Shown here piece by piece: positions 11,086 through 23,277 of a stretch of 64,000 nucleotides of DNA (positions are counted from its first letter, which is position 1; the number at the start of each line of letters is the position of its first letter). A program made the translations under genes and the position numbers. The notes under the pieces are model-generated. The model was not told the DNA's origin. It did not search any database and was given only the letters and a program-made list of their open reading frames with translations. This stretch comes from Geosiphon pyriformis (lineage: Eukaryota > Glomeromycota > Glomeromycetes > Archaeosporales > Geosiphonaceae), in contig JAAOMT010000697.1 in NCBI GenBank assembly GCA_016748015.1, forward strand, positions 1,011,152-1,075,151, written 5' to 3'.

Positions 11086-12924
11086 CTCAGTGAGAAGTAG
11101 GAGGAATTAATAAACCCAAACCAGAACACAAACAATCCAACCTCTCTAATATCGACTCAACCGATACTTCTAGAGCCACCATCTTGGATTCCAAACCTTC
11201 TACCTTGGTGGTCAAAATCTTAGAATTACTTAAGCTAATGTTAGCAACTATATTAGTAACAACCATAAGAAGAGGAATAGAATGAATCAAAACATCATCC
11301 AAAGTCATATCTGAATCCATGCCCATCACCAAAGATGTAAACGCAATAGGAAGAAGGACAAGAGATAAAGATGCCAAAGGCACCAACTCAATATAGCTCA
11401 ACTTTCTCAAAATATCAAAAACTTGGTCTGCCAAAAGCTTTAAAGAGTGCTCCAGAGAAGACAAACAGTCATGTAAAACAGAGTCACTAGGGAAAGCAGA
11501 TATTACCAAAGAAATTCTAGCACCAGAAAACAAACCACTACCAAAAGGCACTGAAAAAACCACACAAGGTGAAGAACCATCAGAAAAGGAATTAAACAAC
11601 ATGATCTGTGCCCATGACTTGCTATCAAAGGTGGCAGAATCGAAAATAGGGACAGTTTTCTTTGCATACAACTTGGCTAGCCAAAAACAATGTTCTTCTA
11701 AGGCAACCTTTCTAACAACTTTTGAAGACTTAGGAGTAAAAGCAAGTAGTGCACCACATTCCAAAGCAGAATGACCAAAAAACCCACATCTCTTACAACA
11801 AACCAAATCTAGTCTAGTCCAAGAAAGTTTAACACTACTAAATATTAGCTCAGTGCGATATGCAGATTCCATTGCATTCTTAGACTTAAAGCCAATCACA
11901 GCACAATGAATCTTATTGTCAAAATCCAATAAATGATTTATGATACAAGTTTTTCCACCAGCTTTTTCCAAAAAAGTGCCCAAATTATGAGCAGTCATTC
12001 TCATAGGCAAAGTAAACAACAAAGCTCTGAACCAGTCTCTTAATGCTCATGTTTTGTGATCTCTTATAGCCATAGCCACTCACACAAAATCTTTCTCAAT
12101 CAAAAAGGACTATTTAGCAGCTAATTGTTCAGCCTGACTTAGTTCAGCAAATTCTACCACAGCTTTTTGCCACAATCCAATAAGTTAAATTTTGATCAAC
12201 TTAATTTCACCAAACTCAGCTAGTGCAGTGACGATCATTTTCTTTAATGTGTTCATGAAAATTTTTTTAATGACCACAGCCCAATCTGAATGGATTCCTT
12301 GTCTTTTGAGATTGCTGTTTATGTCAATTCCTTTTTCTCTGGCCAATAACATAGCCATATTCATGTTTTTTTCAGAAATGAAGGTAGATTGGATGATTTC
12401 TTCAAATTTTGAGAGGGTAGTGACTCCCCCAAAACTATTAACTGATGAAAAAATTTTTCTAATTAACTGAGTCTTTGCCATTGCTGATTTCTCTTTCACA
12501 GCACTAAGATTGATATCAAGAGCAAAAGATTTTTTGGCAAACACTTCAATCTGAGTCTTAATAATTTTTAGGTCAATACATTTTTTTTCCAGGGAAATTG
12601 GAAGACAAAAAGGGAGAGAGACATTTTCATCATTATCCATAACAAAATTAGGAAATCCAAGAGGAAAACCAAAATTGGCACCAGTATTAACATGCTTAGC
12701 TTTAGAAGTGTTGACAGCTAAATCCAGAAGAGACCCAACATTAATGCCAGTCATGTTAGCATTTTTATCATCATCAGACAAACTATCCATATCAAAAAAC
12801 ATATTGTCACCAAGCTCAAACTTGTTAAGAAAAATATCTTTTTCATTACTTAAGTGTTTAATATTCTCAAGTACAACTTTCTTCTTTTGCAAAAAAGAGC
12901 CATCTGCAAGACCATGAAAAGCAC

Positions 12925-14011
12925 TGTTACAGGTAAACTTGGTGGATATGAGAAATGATAACGTTTGGTGCTCTTAATTATTGATGATGTGTCTTCCATG
13001 TAATTTTGTTGACTTAGTTTTGATTATCAGTCTCTGAAAATCTATTCCTGGATGTGAATTTTACCTGTTGAGTTTTTTGGTTATAAAGCACAGAGTTTGT
13101 TTTTCATCGATTGCAACATTTTTCGTAAATGTGAGCTTTTTTCTCTAAACTAACAAATGCAGTCATTAGGGTCTGGCATTATCTTTTTGCCCTTCTGGTA
13201 AGCTAACAAGATAATATTAATATCCAAAACTTAGGGGGAGCTTCCCTTTTTTACCAGGCTATCACGAAGTCTATTTCCAGACAGTTGATTTTACTATGTT
13301 GCTGCTCCACAAAAAATAAGACAGAAAAAGAAAGAAAAAGAAAAAGAAAAGAAAAGAAAGAAAAGATAAATTAGTATCGTCAATTGCTGTGATCAAGAGC
13401 AATTGGTCCAAATCATTAATAGGTTTGAGGTGGTTATGCTAAGAGCATCTGTTCTAGAACGGAGGTACAAGACAAGAGTTAATTTACGTAAAGTTCACGA
13501 AGTTTGAGAACATGAATTCATGATTCTGATTTTTTTTAATAATTGGTTTATTTTAGGAGATGAAATAGGAAAGATAATAAAGAATGAAGGGATATGGATA
13601 TTTTAATTTCTGGTCTAGAGGTTCATATCTATTTTTTCTTTTCTGTCTTTTCTTACTTCTACAACTACTTGCTTTTATAAATTCTTTTGGTTTTACAGGA
13701 TTGCTTTCAATTGTCTTGTTATCACTAGCTATTGTTTTGTTGTTTCTGTTATTGCTTCGTTTTTCTATGTTATCGCTAGTTATCCTATGTTATAACACGT
13801 TATCTGACATTATTACATGTTATTCTGTGTTATCCTGCATTATAACATGTTATCCTATATTATTGCATGCTATTCTGTGTTATCCTGCGTTATAACACGT
13901 TATTCAATATTATAACGCATTATCCAACGTTATTGTGCGTTATTCTGTGTTATGTTATATTTTGGTCACGTTTTTTCATAACTTTGGATCGGTTTTTCTA
14001 CTCGGATAACA
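12925..14011. mobile_element. LTR-like insertion in LINE-1 ORF1 (TSD GCAC)
   Basis: The segment starts TGTTACAGG, ends GGATAACA, and is flanked by GCAC at 12,921–12,924 and 14,012–14,015. Removing it plus one GCAC restores the LINE-1 ORF1 frame. Ends and 4-bp duplication match the LTR elements here. At 12,960–12,972 it contains AACGTTTGGTGCT, the LTR-end plus primer-site motif of the other families, only 39 bp from its left end. A purine-rich tract lies at 13,320–13,367. No protein gene is seen. It could be a diverged solo LTR or a small non-autonomous LTR element. Confidence 0.75.
13771..13953 (+). repeat. 10-bp tandem repeat (about 18 units) with 50-bp super-repeat
   Basis: Units of exactly 10 bp start with TAT and mostly end in GT or AT (for example TATCCTGCGT, TATAACACGT, TATTCTGTGT). 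Certain unit types recur every 50 bp, giving a higher-order period. A weak ORF across it is just the translated repeat and is not called a gene. Confidence 0.85.
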
Positions 14012-14190
14012 GCACCCTTCAGTGCTTTTTTTTTAGACATGATGCTACTAGAAGCAGCCTTCAGGTCTATGAAAAAGGAGTTATTAGAATAAGAAATTGT
14101 AAAATACTAACAAGAAAAAATTAAAAAAACTTCTTTTTCAGAAAAACACTTTTTGATTATTTGTGGATGTAAAAGAAAAAGAAGTTTTTT

Positions 14191-15444
14191 TTCTTTTTTA
14201 ACTATTGCTATATTTAAAAAAAACTTAAAATACAAATTTTATATAAAAAAGTTTAATATTGTTTTTTGTAATTAATTTAATTCAAAAAAACCATGTAAAA
14301 ATTAAAATCTAGTTTTAACATAAATTATTTTGATTTTTGTAATTTTATTAAATACCAAAATAAAAATTCAAAAACTCAAATTTTTTTTGATAATTTATAA
14401 TTTTTAATTATTATTAAAAAAATTAGTTTTTATTTAATTTATCTAATTTTTAAGATTAAATAATTTAATAAATTAATTAATTAAAATTATATATAAAAAC
14501 ATAACTTGTTTTGTTTTTAAAACTAATAAAAATTAACCAAAATTCAATATATTAAATAATTTAATTATATATTAATTAAAACCAGTTTTAATAAATATAA
14601 TAATAATAATATTATATAAATAAAAAAACTTATTCTTTATAATCAAATTTAAAATAGACACTATAATTAATATAATTGCAATAAAATTGTATAATATCAA
14701 AAAACTATTATTATTGAAAATTTTTATTGTTTTTTTTATATTATTAAGCTAATTTATTTTGAAAAATTTTTTTTTATATTTTAGATTATTTGTGTTATTA
14801 AATTTATATAGAATAATTAATTTTATATTATTTATTTTGCTTATGATTATTTTGTAAAAATTAATTTTTTTACAAAAATTTTTAACTAAATTTTTTAATA
14901 ATATGTAATTATTTTGTTATAAAAATTGTTTTTTTATAAGAAATTTCAATTATAAATTATTTAATAATATAAAAAAAACAAAAAAACATTAAAAAAAAAT
15001 ATTTTTTATTTAAATTTAAAATTAATTAAATTATTGCTAAAATTGGTAATTAATTAATATTAGAATATTAAGTTAAATAATAATTTTTAAACCAATATTT
15101 AATTATTAAGAAGTTTTAATTTTCAAAGTAAATTTTATTTTCTTGATTTGTAATAATTAATTAATATAACAAATCTATAAAAAAATTATATTTTTTAAAA
15201 AAAAACTTTTATTATATATTTTATTATAATATTATTTTAAGTTTTAACACTTTTTTATTAAAATTTTAATAAACAAAATGTATATTTTAGCAAATTATAA
15301 AATATTTTAATAAATTGCAATAAATTTTTAAATTTTTTGGAGTATTATATAGTTTAAACTATTATATTTAATTATATTTATATATTATATAAATTAAATT
15401 ATTAATTAAAATAATAATAATTAATAAATAAAAAATTAAATAAC
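14191..15444. other. A/T spacer without genes
   Basis: Nearly pure A/T sequence with long homopolymer runs. No coding signal, RNA gene or repeat array is seen. It separates the 5' ends of LINE-1 (minus) and LINE-2 (plus). Confidence 0.8.
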
Positions 15445-15559
15445 ATTAAATTTTTTCTCTTGTCAATTTCCTAACTATAGTGAAAGCAAGAAGTAAATTG
15501 ATAGAATAGCTTTCTCCTTTTTCCTTTTTCCTCTTTCATCTTAAAAGTTATTTCTCTTA

Positions 15560-17502
15560 GTACACCCCTTTATGTTAATATAGAACCAACAAGCTTTTCT
15601 GTTGGTGGTTCGGGTTCTGTTTTGGTGGGTTTGGAGACCCATTCTAGTGTTAAATCTAAATGTTTGGCGAATGCTCACTCGTGTGGTGCATCCTACAAGA
15701 AACCCAAGAAGCTTGCTGCTGTCAGCAGTGTGGTCAATACATTTGCTGGCCCTCTTAGCTTGGAAGATTTGAGTGAAGCTGGTGCCAAACCTGCAGTGTC
15801 CTGGAGTAGTGATATCGGTAGTATAGCAAGCAGTGTGAGCAGTCTTTTGGATGTGGAAAATATGACGAACTTGGTAGCCAAAGAAACAAGCTATGTGGAA
15901 TCTGGTGAGAATGACGACATGGACAAAGCTACGCTAAGGAAAACACACACCAGAACGTACACTCTGGACAACCTGATAAAACAACCCCTTTTCAACAATG
16001 TAAGTGATGACGATAGTGTACTAAAGCTCCCTCTTTGCATGCTTAGTGGTTCCAATTAATTGCCACCGCTTGTGTCACGTGCCTCGAAAACACGTAGTTT
16101 TGATTCAATGAAGTCTTTCGCACTTGATATTGAGCTTTTTGTGGTGTCTGACAAATTAGTTAGTGACAAAGTTAATTGCTGTAAAAAAAATTTTTTATTG
16201 AATTGATGGTTTTGGGGGGGGAGCGTTGACTCCTTCAAAAGTTTCTGGGATTATTAGATCTTCATTTACTTCTGAGAATAGCTTGATAAAGGCAAAAGAA
16301 ATGGCAGTTCATGAGAAGATCTTGGTTAATAATGATATTAAAAGAGCTAACAGCCACTCAGATTGAGAAGTAATCATTAAGAAGATCCCAGTTGATCTTC
16401 TAAATTTGGTAAGATTGTTTTCATCAGGATGCAATTGATTGGTCTTTGGCAAAAGGCTCTGATTGAATTTGAGTCATCAAAAGTTGTCAGTTTGGTCGCT
16501 TCTAAGTGGTCTGTTCTTGTGGGAAAGGATTCAATTCGTGTTATACTGGCCGTCAATGATAAACAAACATGGGTATCTAGGGATCGACATTGGGCTATGC
16601 TTTATACTTTGTTTATGGATACTTCTGCTCATTATTTGTCTGATTGGTTGATGTTGTATAGTGGGAAGACTTGTTTCATTGGCCGCAATCCCAGTTCATA
16701 TGTCCATGATTAGTGTGCAATCATTTGTTTTAAAGATAAAGCTGCCAGATTGGCTGCTGTTTTTACTATTCCAATTTTCAAGGGTGTTAGTTTGCATTGG
16801 ACTAGTCTTGTTTTGGCTAGTTGTGCCAAGTGTGAACAATTTAGTCATATCACTGTCAATTGTTCTGTGAGTGGAAGTCCTGGTATTTGTGAGAAAAGGG
16901 TGGTTTCTGATCATGATCAGGTTTGTCTGACTGGTATATATAAGAAGAAATCGGCTCCTATTGCTTGTCTGGTTTTGTTTGGTGGCAAGACATGGGCTCA
17001 AGTTGCTAGTGGCACCTCTTCCTGTGCATTTCCTTCTGGTTTTTCTGGTTCTGGTTTGCATTCTGGTTCAGTTCCTCCTTCAGCAGTCTCTGATTCTCTT
17101 GTTGTTTCCCATTTGAGTGATTATTTGGCAGTTTTGGAGTGCTTTTTGGAGCTTTTGGCTAATCATGTTTCTGGCATCCTGGTTAGGTTGGATTCCTTTG
17201 GTATGGTTTCTTCAGTTCCTTTTTCCCTGGCCTCTCCTCCTGTTGCTTCTGCAGCTTTGGGTTCTGAGGTGGATTCAGATATGATTGTGGACAATGCTTT
17301 GGGTTTTCCTAATATTACCTCCCCTGTCATTGATGATGCTGTTGTTGATCTCAGTGCTAGTAGTTTCAAGGTTCTTACTGCCAAGGTGGGCAGTTTGGAG
17401 ACAAAATTGGTTGCTTTGGAAGCTTCAGTTGATTTGGTTTTGAATAAGTTGAATTTTCTGTGCTCTGGTTTGGGTTTGTTAGCTTCCACAGTATCTCAAT
17501 GA
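15560..17502 (+). pseudogene. LINE-2 ORF1 (RRM-like, CCHC knuckle, coiled coil)
   Basis: The frame is broken into pieces. The N-terminal part (about 15,600–16,059) differs from the other LINE copies. Later blocks align: IQLIGLWQKALIEF-type RRM end, KWSVLVGKDSIRV, then CAKCEQFSHITVNC (CX2CX4HX4C) near 16,826–16,867. The C-terminal heptads include LTAKVGSLETKLVALEASV. Stops and small frameshifts between 16,060 and 16,430 destroy the first RRM-like module. Confidence 0.78.
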
Positions 17503-18530
17503 CTTGTTTAATTTGGAAGATTGCAACATGCAATGTCAGAGATATAAACAATTGTGCAAAGCAGGCAGACATTGTTCGTTGACATAAAGATATGAACAAT
17601 TTGGTTTCTATTGTCACTGAAACAAAGTTAAAGGAAAAGGTTTGCCCTTGGATCGCTGATAGGTTTGATGGTGTTTGTGTTTTTACTTTTGGTCTGGATT
17701 CTGGTCACATGAGATCTGGTGTTGCTATTATTTTGAACTCTTTATTGGCAAGACATGTGTGCAAGGTTTTGGAGGTGCCTGGTCGGCTCTTGTTGGTAAG
17801 GCTGCTTTTTAAGAACAAGCTTTCTGTGTCAATTCTGGGGCTGTATGCTGGTGCTTCCTTGGTGGTTCATTTTTCTCAGGCTGGTGATATCAACTTTTTC
17901 ATCACTAAAGTGGTGAATGAATTTTTCTTCATTATTTTTGGTGGTAATTTCAATGAGGACAGTTCTCACAAATGTGCCAGTTTCAAAAAGTGTTTCAATT
18001 TGGGTTTGATCAACTCTTTGGGTGGGAGTTTGTTTGTGAAATCTCTGACTTGGTGCAATTTTTATGGTGTCACCAAGACAATTGACTATGTTTTTGTCTT
18101 CTCTAATTTGATTAATGCAGTTGTAGATTGCAGTATGGCTGGTGTTAATGACTTTTTTGATACTGATCATAAGGCTGTTTCTGTGTCTGTGGGTATAGGT
18201 GGATTGTTGGATGTGCAGCTTTCTTCATTGCGCAAACAGGCCAACAGGGATTGTTAGAAATTTGACATCAAAAATGCCAATGGAGCTAAGTAGTTAGAGT
18301 TCAAAGACACTTCGGCTGCTAATGCCTCTATGTTTTCAGATGTGTTTGGTGTTGCTGTAAAATTTTCTGATATGGACACTATGTGGGACATTGTTCGCAA
18401 GATTATGATTCTTTTTGCGGATGGTATATTTAAAAGGAAGTGGTTCAAGGGTTTTGATGGCATTTTTACCAAGATGTTTTCTAGGTTCCATAAGCTAGAA
18501 TTGCTGGTTTCAAAGTTGGTCAAGGCTTCA
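17503..18530 (+). pseudogene. LINE-2 ORF2: APE endonuclease
   Basis: The motifs are TETKL (catalytic Glu), LYAGAS, GGNFNED (canonical GGDFNE, so Asp is Asn), IDYVFVFSNL and DTDHKAVSVSV (the terminal D-H pair). The main open stretch is 17,592–18,257. Stops at 18,255 (TAG where LINE-3 has TGG), at about 18,290 and at 18,531 separate it from the RT frame. Confidence 0.85.
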
Positions 18531-18533
18531 TAA

Positions 18534-21363
18534 TTGGTTTCTAGTAAAGAGTTTGTTGCTTTGTTGGAGGTGTGGCACAGGCTTGATTTCTTTGGTGTGT
18601 CAATGGTGAGGTCTTTGTTTCTTTCAGCTTCTGGTTTTGATCTTATTTGTTCTGCACTGGCCAAAGCGAGGAAGTTGTATCATGCTTCTAAGTTGTTGAA
18701 ATCTAAACATGCTGAGGAATCTTCGATCAAGCAGGCTATTAGTAAGAGGATGGAAAGTTTTGAACTGGACAAGGGTCACACTATTAGGAGTGTTTTGGAG
18801 CATCCCTTTCACAAGATGGTCTTGGATCATCTGATTATGGAAGATGAGTTGATTTTGGAGCCTGATTCTGTTAAATCAAAGGTAGACAAAATCATGGAAG
18901 GGTGGACCAGGAAACATAGGATGGTTTCTAATATCTCCAGAGATTGGGCTCACCAATATTGGCCTCTAGAGTATGTTTTTGATGGTGCTTTTTCTGATGT
19001 CATGTGTCCGATTAGTTTTGATGATATGTCAGCAGTCATCAAGAATCTTTTTAATGAGAAGGCGGCTGGTCTCTCTGGTATCTCTAACAAATTGTGGAAG
19101 TGTTGTGACAAATCAGTTTTGGATATGCTTCTGGTGCTCTTGAACTTGTGTTTAGTTAGTAAGTCAGTTCCTGGACCTTGGAAAGAAGCTTGGGTTTCTA
19201 TGATCCCTAAACTGTATAAATGGGAAAGAGTTCTTATAAACACTCATCCTATTGCTTTAATTGAAATGGCCCACAAGATTCTTTCCAAGATCCTTTCAGA
19301 TAAGATTTCTTTAGCTTGCAGCACTTTTGATGTCTTTCACAGGGACAATTTTTCAGTTCTAAAAGGTACAACAACCCAGTCTCCCATTTTTGCTATTGGT
19401 TTAGTGATTGAAGATGCCCTAGAGAAAAACCGAGAACTCTGGTTGGTTTTACAAGACATGCATAAGGCTTATGACTCAGTTGGTTGGGAACATTTCAAAA
19501 GAAGTCTGGTTAGGATTAAGATGTGTGAAAAGTTTATTAAATTTTTTGGCAGCATTCACAATGGTTGCATTAACAGAGTAATAACTGACTTTGGCCTAAC
19601 TGATGGATATTGTGTTCATGATGGGCTGGACCAAGGGGAAGTTTTCTCTCCTCTTTTCTGGTGTATATTCTACAATTCACACTTGTGTGAAATCAAAAGA
19701 CAGGATAGTGTGTATGGCTACAGATTAAATTCTCATTTTATATCCAAAACTGGCCAGGTGGATCCTCAGGCTGGACTGTCTTCATTTCTTGCTGCTGGTG
19801 CTTTTGTTGATGATACTATTTGGGTTGATAGCAGCCAGGCTGCTACACAATGCATCCTTGATGTTGCTAGTAAGTTTTTCAAATTTAACAATATTTCTGT
19901 AAATAACGACAAAACAATGGCCATTCCCATCAATTGCCGGGTGTTGGACTCTTATTTGACTATCAGTGGTGCACCTATTTCTATTGCCAAGAAAGGGGAA
20001 TCTCATCATTATCTAGGCATTTTTTTATTTTCTGAGGGTCTTTCAAAGTCCAGCTTAGTTAAAGTCCAGGCGGATGTGTGGTTTTTTGTGAATTTAGTTT
20101 TAAAAAAAGCAGTTTCTGATAAACAGTATGCATATTTGGTGTCTGCAGTTCTTTTTCCCATCATTAGTTATAGAACTCAGTTCAGTTTTGTTTCTGTGGG
20201 TGTTTGTAACAAATGGGATGCTCTAATATGCAAGATCTTGAAATCTAAGTTTGGGTTGCTCTGTGATTTCCCCAATAATGCACTGCACCACCCCTCATTG
20301 TATGGTTTAAAGACTTTTGAGCAGATTCAGGCTGAGGGTAAATTGGCATCTGCTGTTACTTTTGCAAATTCTGCTGGTATTTTGGGTTGCCTTTTTTCTT
20401 ATAGGTTTTATGATCTTCAAGTTCTTAGCTGGTGCCTGTGTTATTCTTTGCTGTTTCTATCTTGTATTGGTGTCAATCTTTCAAACAATTTTTTGGCTGG
20501 TGTGGTTCGTATTTTTTCCGGATGTGATTTGTCTTTGGATGGCTCTCTGGCTTGTGCTTTTCACCGATGGTGCGGTATTTCTATGTCTTTGGTTCTTAGT
20601 GAACCCTGTTTTTTTAGGTGTGTTTCTTTGCTCAGATGTTATGAAATTGCTTTTGTGAAACAGCTTTGTGACCATAATGGTAATGTTTTCAGTTGGGGGG
20701 CCTTCAAGTGTTGGAAGAGACTGGACCCTCATGGCCCAATCCCTTTCTGGTTTGATCTCTCCATTCACTTTCTTGGTGGTGTTGGTCTCCTTTCTTCAAG
20801 TTCTTCTTTAGTGGATGGTTATGCTGTGTCAGATATTTGTCTCTCTCATGATTTTGGTGTGGTTTGTGACATTCTGCTAACCACTAATGCTGCCCATCTT
20901 TCTGTGTATACGGATGGGTCTCTGTCTGGTCTGGGCACTGTTGATGTAAAAGCAGGTGCTGCCATTTTTTTTAAGGACATTAACTTGGGTTTGGGAGTTG
21001 GAGTGTTTGGTTTGGTCTCTTCTACTCTGACGGAGCTGCAAGCCATAGCTTTGGCCTTTGAGTGTGTTCTTTCCTCTTGTTCAATTGACTTGTTTTCGGA
21101 TAGCCAAGCTGCTTTGGATGCATATAGGTCAGAGTCTTCATTGGTTCATCTGGATTTCAGGAACCACTGTTGGATTGAGCGTTACCACATTGCTACTATT
21201 ATTTGTTGAAAGAATTTGGATGTGAATTGGGTTAAGGTAAAAGGTCATTCAGGTGTCTCAGGCAATGAGCATGCTGATGCATTTGCCAAAGATACTACTC
21301 TTTCTGCTTGGTGTCTGTCTCATTTAGTTAGTAAACGTTTTCTGTGTGCTAGTGATATGGTGG
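18534..21363 (+). pseudogene. LINE-2 ORF2: RT and RNase H, 891-codon open stretch
   Basis: This is the longest retroelement frame in the window (18,534–21,209, open without stops). The RT shows SMIPKLYKW, LVLQDMHKAYDSVGW, GLDQGEVFSPLFW and the intact active site FVDDT. RNase H shows YTDGS, TELQAIALA, DSQAALDAY and, after a TGA at 21,207, VKGHSGVSGNEHAD. Because endonuclease and ORF1 are broken the element cannot move alone, but the RT-RNase H block could still be translated if initiated. The solo LTR follows. Confidence 0.88.
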
Positions 21364-22336
21364 TGTTACCAGACAAAATTAGAGATATTGCTTAGCATAA
21401 AATTACCTTTATAATTCTTATCATTAATTAGCATTTCAAATTATCACTTATTACATTAGCAAAATATCTGAAATTATCATTTAATTAATAACCCAATTTA
21501 TACATAACACAAATATAACCTAATTGTGATGATCAATCATGCAATACTCCAAACTATGTAACATTCAAAAAGTTTGCTGAAATTTGTAGAAATTTGCCAA
21601 AATAATTGATAGTTTACCAAAATATCTAATAGTTTGCAGAAATAACTTGTAGTTTGCCAAAATGTATCTCTAGTTCAGCAAAATTAAAGAAAATAGCAAA
21701 GTTTAAATTCATATAATAGTGTTATGACAAGTTGTATAAAAGAAGAGCTTCTTTCTTTGAGAAAAATGTATCTTACTTCAGATTTAACAATTAGAATTAT
21801 TCTTTATACACAAAACAAAATAAATATCAAATAAATTCGAAAAGCCAAATTATTAATTATTTTTCTTGAAATTAACCAATTCCTACCAACAGTTTGAAAT
21901 TGACTAGCTACCAATTTCAGTAAACTGTTAAAGCACTTCCAGACCTGAATCCGAAATGACTTCCATAAATCATCAGTTTTACTTTTCTTTTACAATTCTT
22001 TTATTCTCTTTTTTTTCTTATTATAAATTATTTGAGTAGCCTACAGACGAGAATTCCTGTAGAAGAGTTGACTTTCACAGTAAAGTAACTACATATTTTA
22101 GTGAGCTTCCAGACAAGCATTTACTAGAAAAGAGTTGACATTTACTACAACATAACTACACAAGTAACTGGCATGGAATTGGCCATTCCACTTATAAGCC
22201 CAGCTGTTCAAATTATAGAAGATAATTTGAAGATAAATTCAGTTACTGGAGGTTCAACCGCATCCAAAAAATGTGAATTCACAGCAAACAAGCATCAACA
22301 ACATTTAGGAAAAGAGACCAAAAACCTCTGGTAACA
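21364..22336 (+). repeat. Solo LTR of family B (973 bp, TSD GTGG)
   Basis: It begins TGTTACCAGA and ends TCTGGTAACA, a perfect 10-bp terminal inverted repeat. GTGG flanks both sides (21,360–21,363 and 22,337–22,340). It is homologous to the element B LTR (9,472–10,443). The LINE-2 reading continues after it, so it marks an insertion reduced by LTR–LTR recombination. Confidence 0.92.
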
Positions 22337-23161
22337 GTGGTTTCTGGTAATTCTAGACACTTTGTTCGCAATATTTTCTGATCAGTTCATCGTGCTTGTT
22401 GGGAGGTTGGAGTTGGTTCTCGTGTTGTGGCTGATAGTTTGTGCTGATGTCAATTGGTTTAAGTCTTCTATGGTATGGCACACCGATTCTCACTTGGCAT
22501 CCAGTTTCACCAGCATGCGCATGGCAAGCTGTCGCACTTATTTTATGAAGGCTCTCTATCATTGGCTTCTTGTTGCTGTGCACAAGCATTTATATGATAG
22601 GAAATATCCCAGTGTAGTCTGTCTATTCTGTGGTGATGTTGAGATCTCAGATTATGTCTTTTTGTGTCCTCAGGATGCCGCTGGTTGTGCTCGTTTGTTG
22701 GATACTCATGCTTCAACTTGGAAGGCTCTTTCTGGTCTATTTCGCTCTTCTTCATGTGTTTTGTGGGTGTTGGCTTCTTGTATTTCTGAGGTTGGAATTG
22801 GTGTTGCTCTGTGTAAGGGCTTTGTTTTTGATGACTGGTTTCAGGAGTCTGTCTTAGTTTTTAAAGATTCTAAAGAAGATACTAAGAGGATTGTGGGCTT
22901 TGTGCATGAGTTTTGTCTTGCATTTTGGGATGACATCTGGTTGGTCCGTGCCAAATACTGGGCATTTATGGAGAGGCATGGTTTGATCCCACATAATGGG
23001 TCCATTCCCATGTCAATTTCTGGTTTGCCTGTGGCATTCTCAGCTGGTGTGATTAGACTGTTGGATATTGCTGAAGCTTTTGGGATTAGTTTCAAGTTTT
23101 GTAAGCTTTGTTTGTTCTTTTCGGGTATTGGGGACACAGTCTCTGTACATATAGGTATGTA
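22337..23161 (+). pseudogene. LINE-2 ORF2 C-terminal region with Cys-His motif
   Basis: The frame 22,362–23,162 encodes the C-terminus: YFMKALYHWLL, then CLFCGDVEISDYVFLC. LINE-3 has CLFCGNVEVSDHVFSC, so the His of the C-C-H-C motif is Tyr here. It ends GDTVSVHIGM before TAG. In related LINEs this zinc-type tail helps nucleic acid binding. It would be continuous with the RT frame without the solo LTR. Confidence 0.8.
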
Positions 23162-23277
23162 GTGTTGTCCTGACTGGCTCGAATGGCTGGTCACATGTAG
23201 AAAATGCATGATTCACACCTAGTTTAGATCATTTGTATGATATATAGTGCTAGATAGCATTTGGACCTCACTCGTAA

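Larger units (their letters stand above)
11087..14040 (-). pseudogene. LINE-1 ORF1, split by a 1,087-bp insertion
   Basis: ORF1 starts at ATG 14,040 (MSKKKALKG), breaks at 14,012 and resumes at 12,920 in frame once the insertion and one TSD copy are removed. It contains RRM-like blocks (AVVIKKIFMNTLKKM, ALLFTLPMRMTAHNL), an intact CCHC knuckle CCKRCGFFGHSALEC and a C-terminal heptad-rich coiled coil. A few stops (for example near 12,183 and 12,050) break the frame. It is probably an RNA-binding RNP protein of the LINE. Confidence 0.82.
10444..14190 (-). mobile_element. LINE-1: APE-type LINE, 5' part
   Basis: This is a minus-strand copy of the LINE family also seen at 15.4–23.3, 24.5–31.3 and 31.7–48.5 kb. 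It holds a 5' UTR (about 14,041–14,190, starting near a conserved AAACTTTTTTC-like motif), ORF1 and most of the endonuclease. It is cut at 10,444 by the element B LTR, so RT, RNase H and the tail are outside the window. A second insertion (12,925–14,011) splits ORF1. Confidence 0.85.
15445..23277 (+). mobile_element. LINE-2: APE-type LINE, nearly full length
   Basis: It contains ORF1, endonuclease, RT, RNase H and a C-terminal Cys motif, and ends in a 3' UTR (GGCTGGTCACATGTAG, GATTCACACCTAGTTTAG) shared with LINE-3. The tail is (AAT)-rich instead of pure A. A 973-bp solo LTR interrupts it at 21,364–22,336. Domain order and RNase H suggest the I/Tad1 group, which is inference. Confidence 0.88.

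Noticed and set aside
13584-14124. ORFs across the 10-bp repeat
   Set aside because: A 10-bp period gives open frames by translation of the repeat; no domain or conserved start is present and the region is inside an LTR-like insertion.
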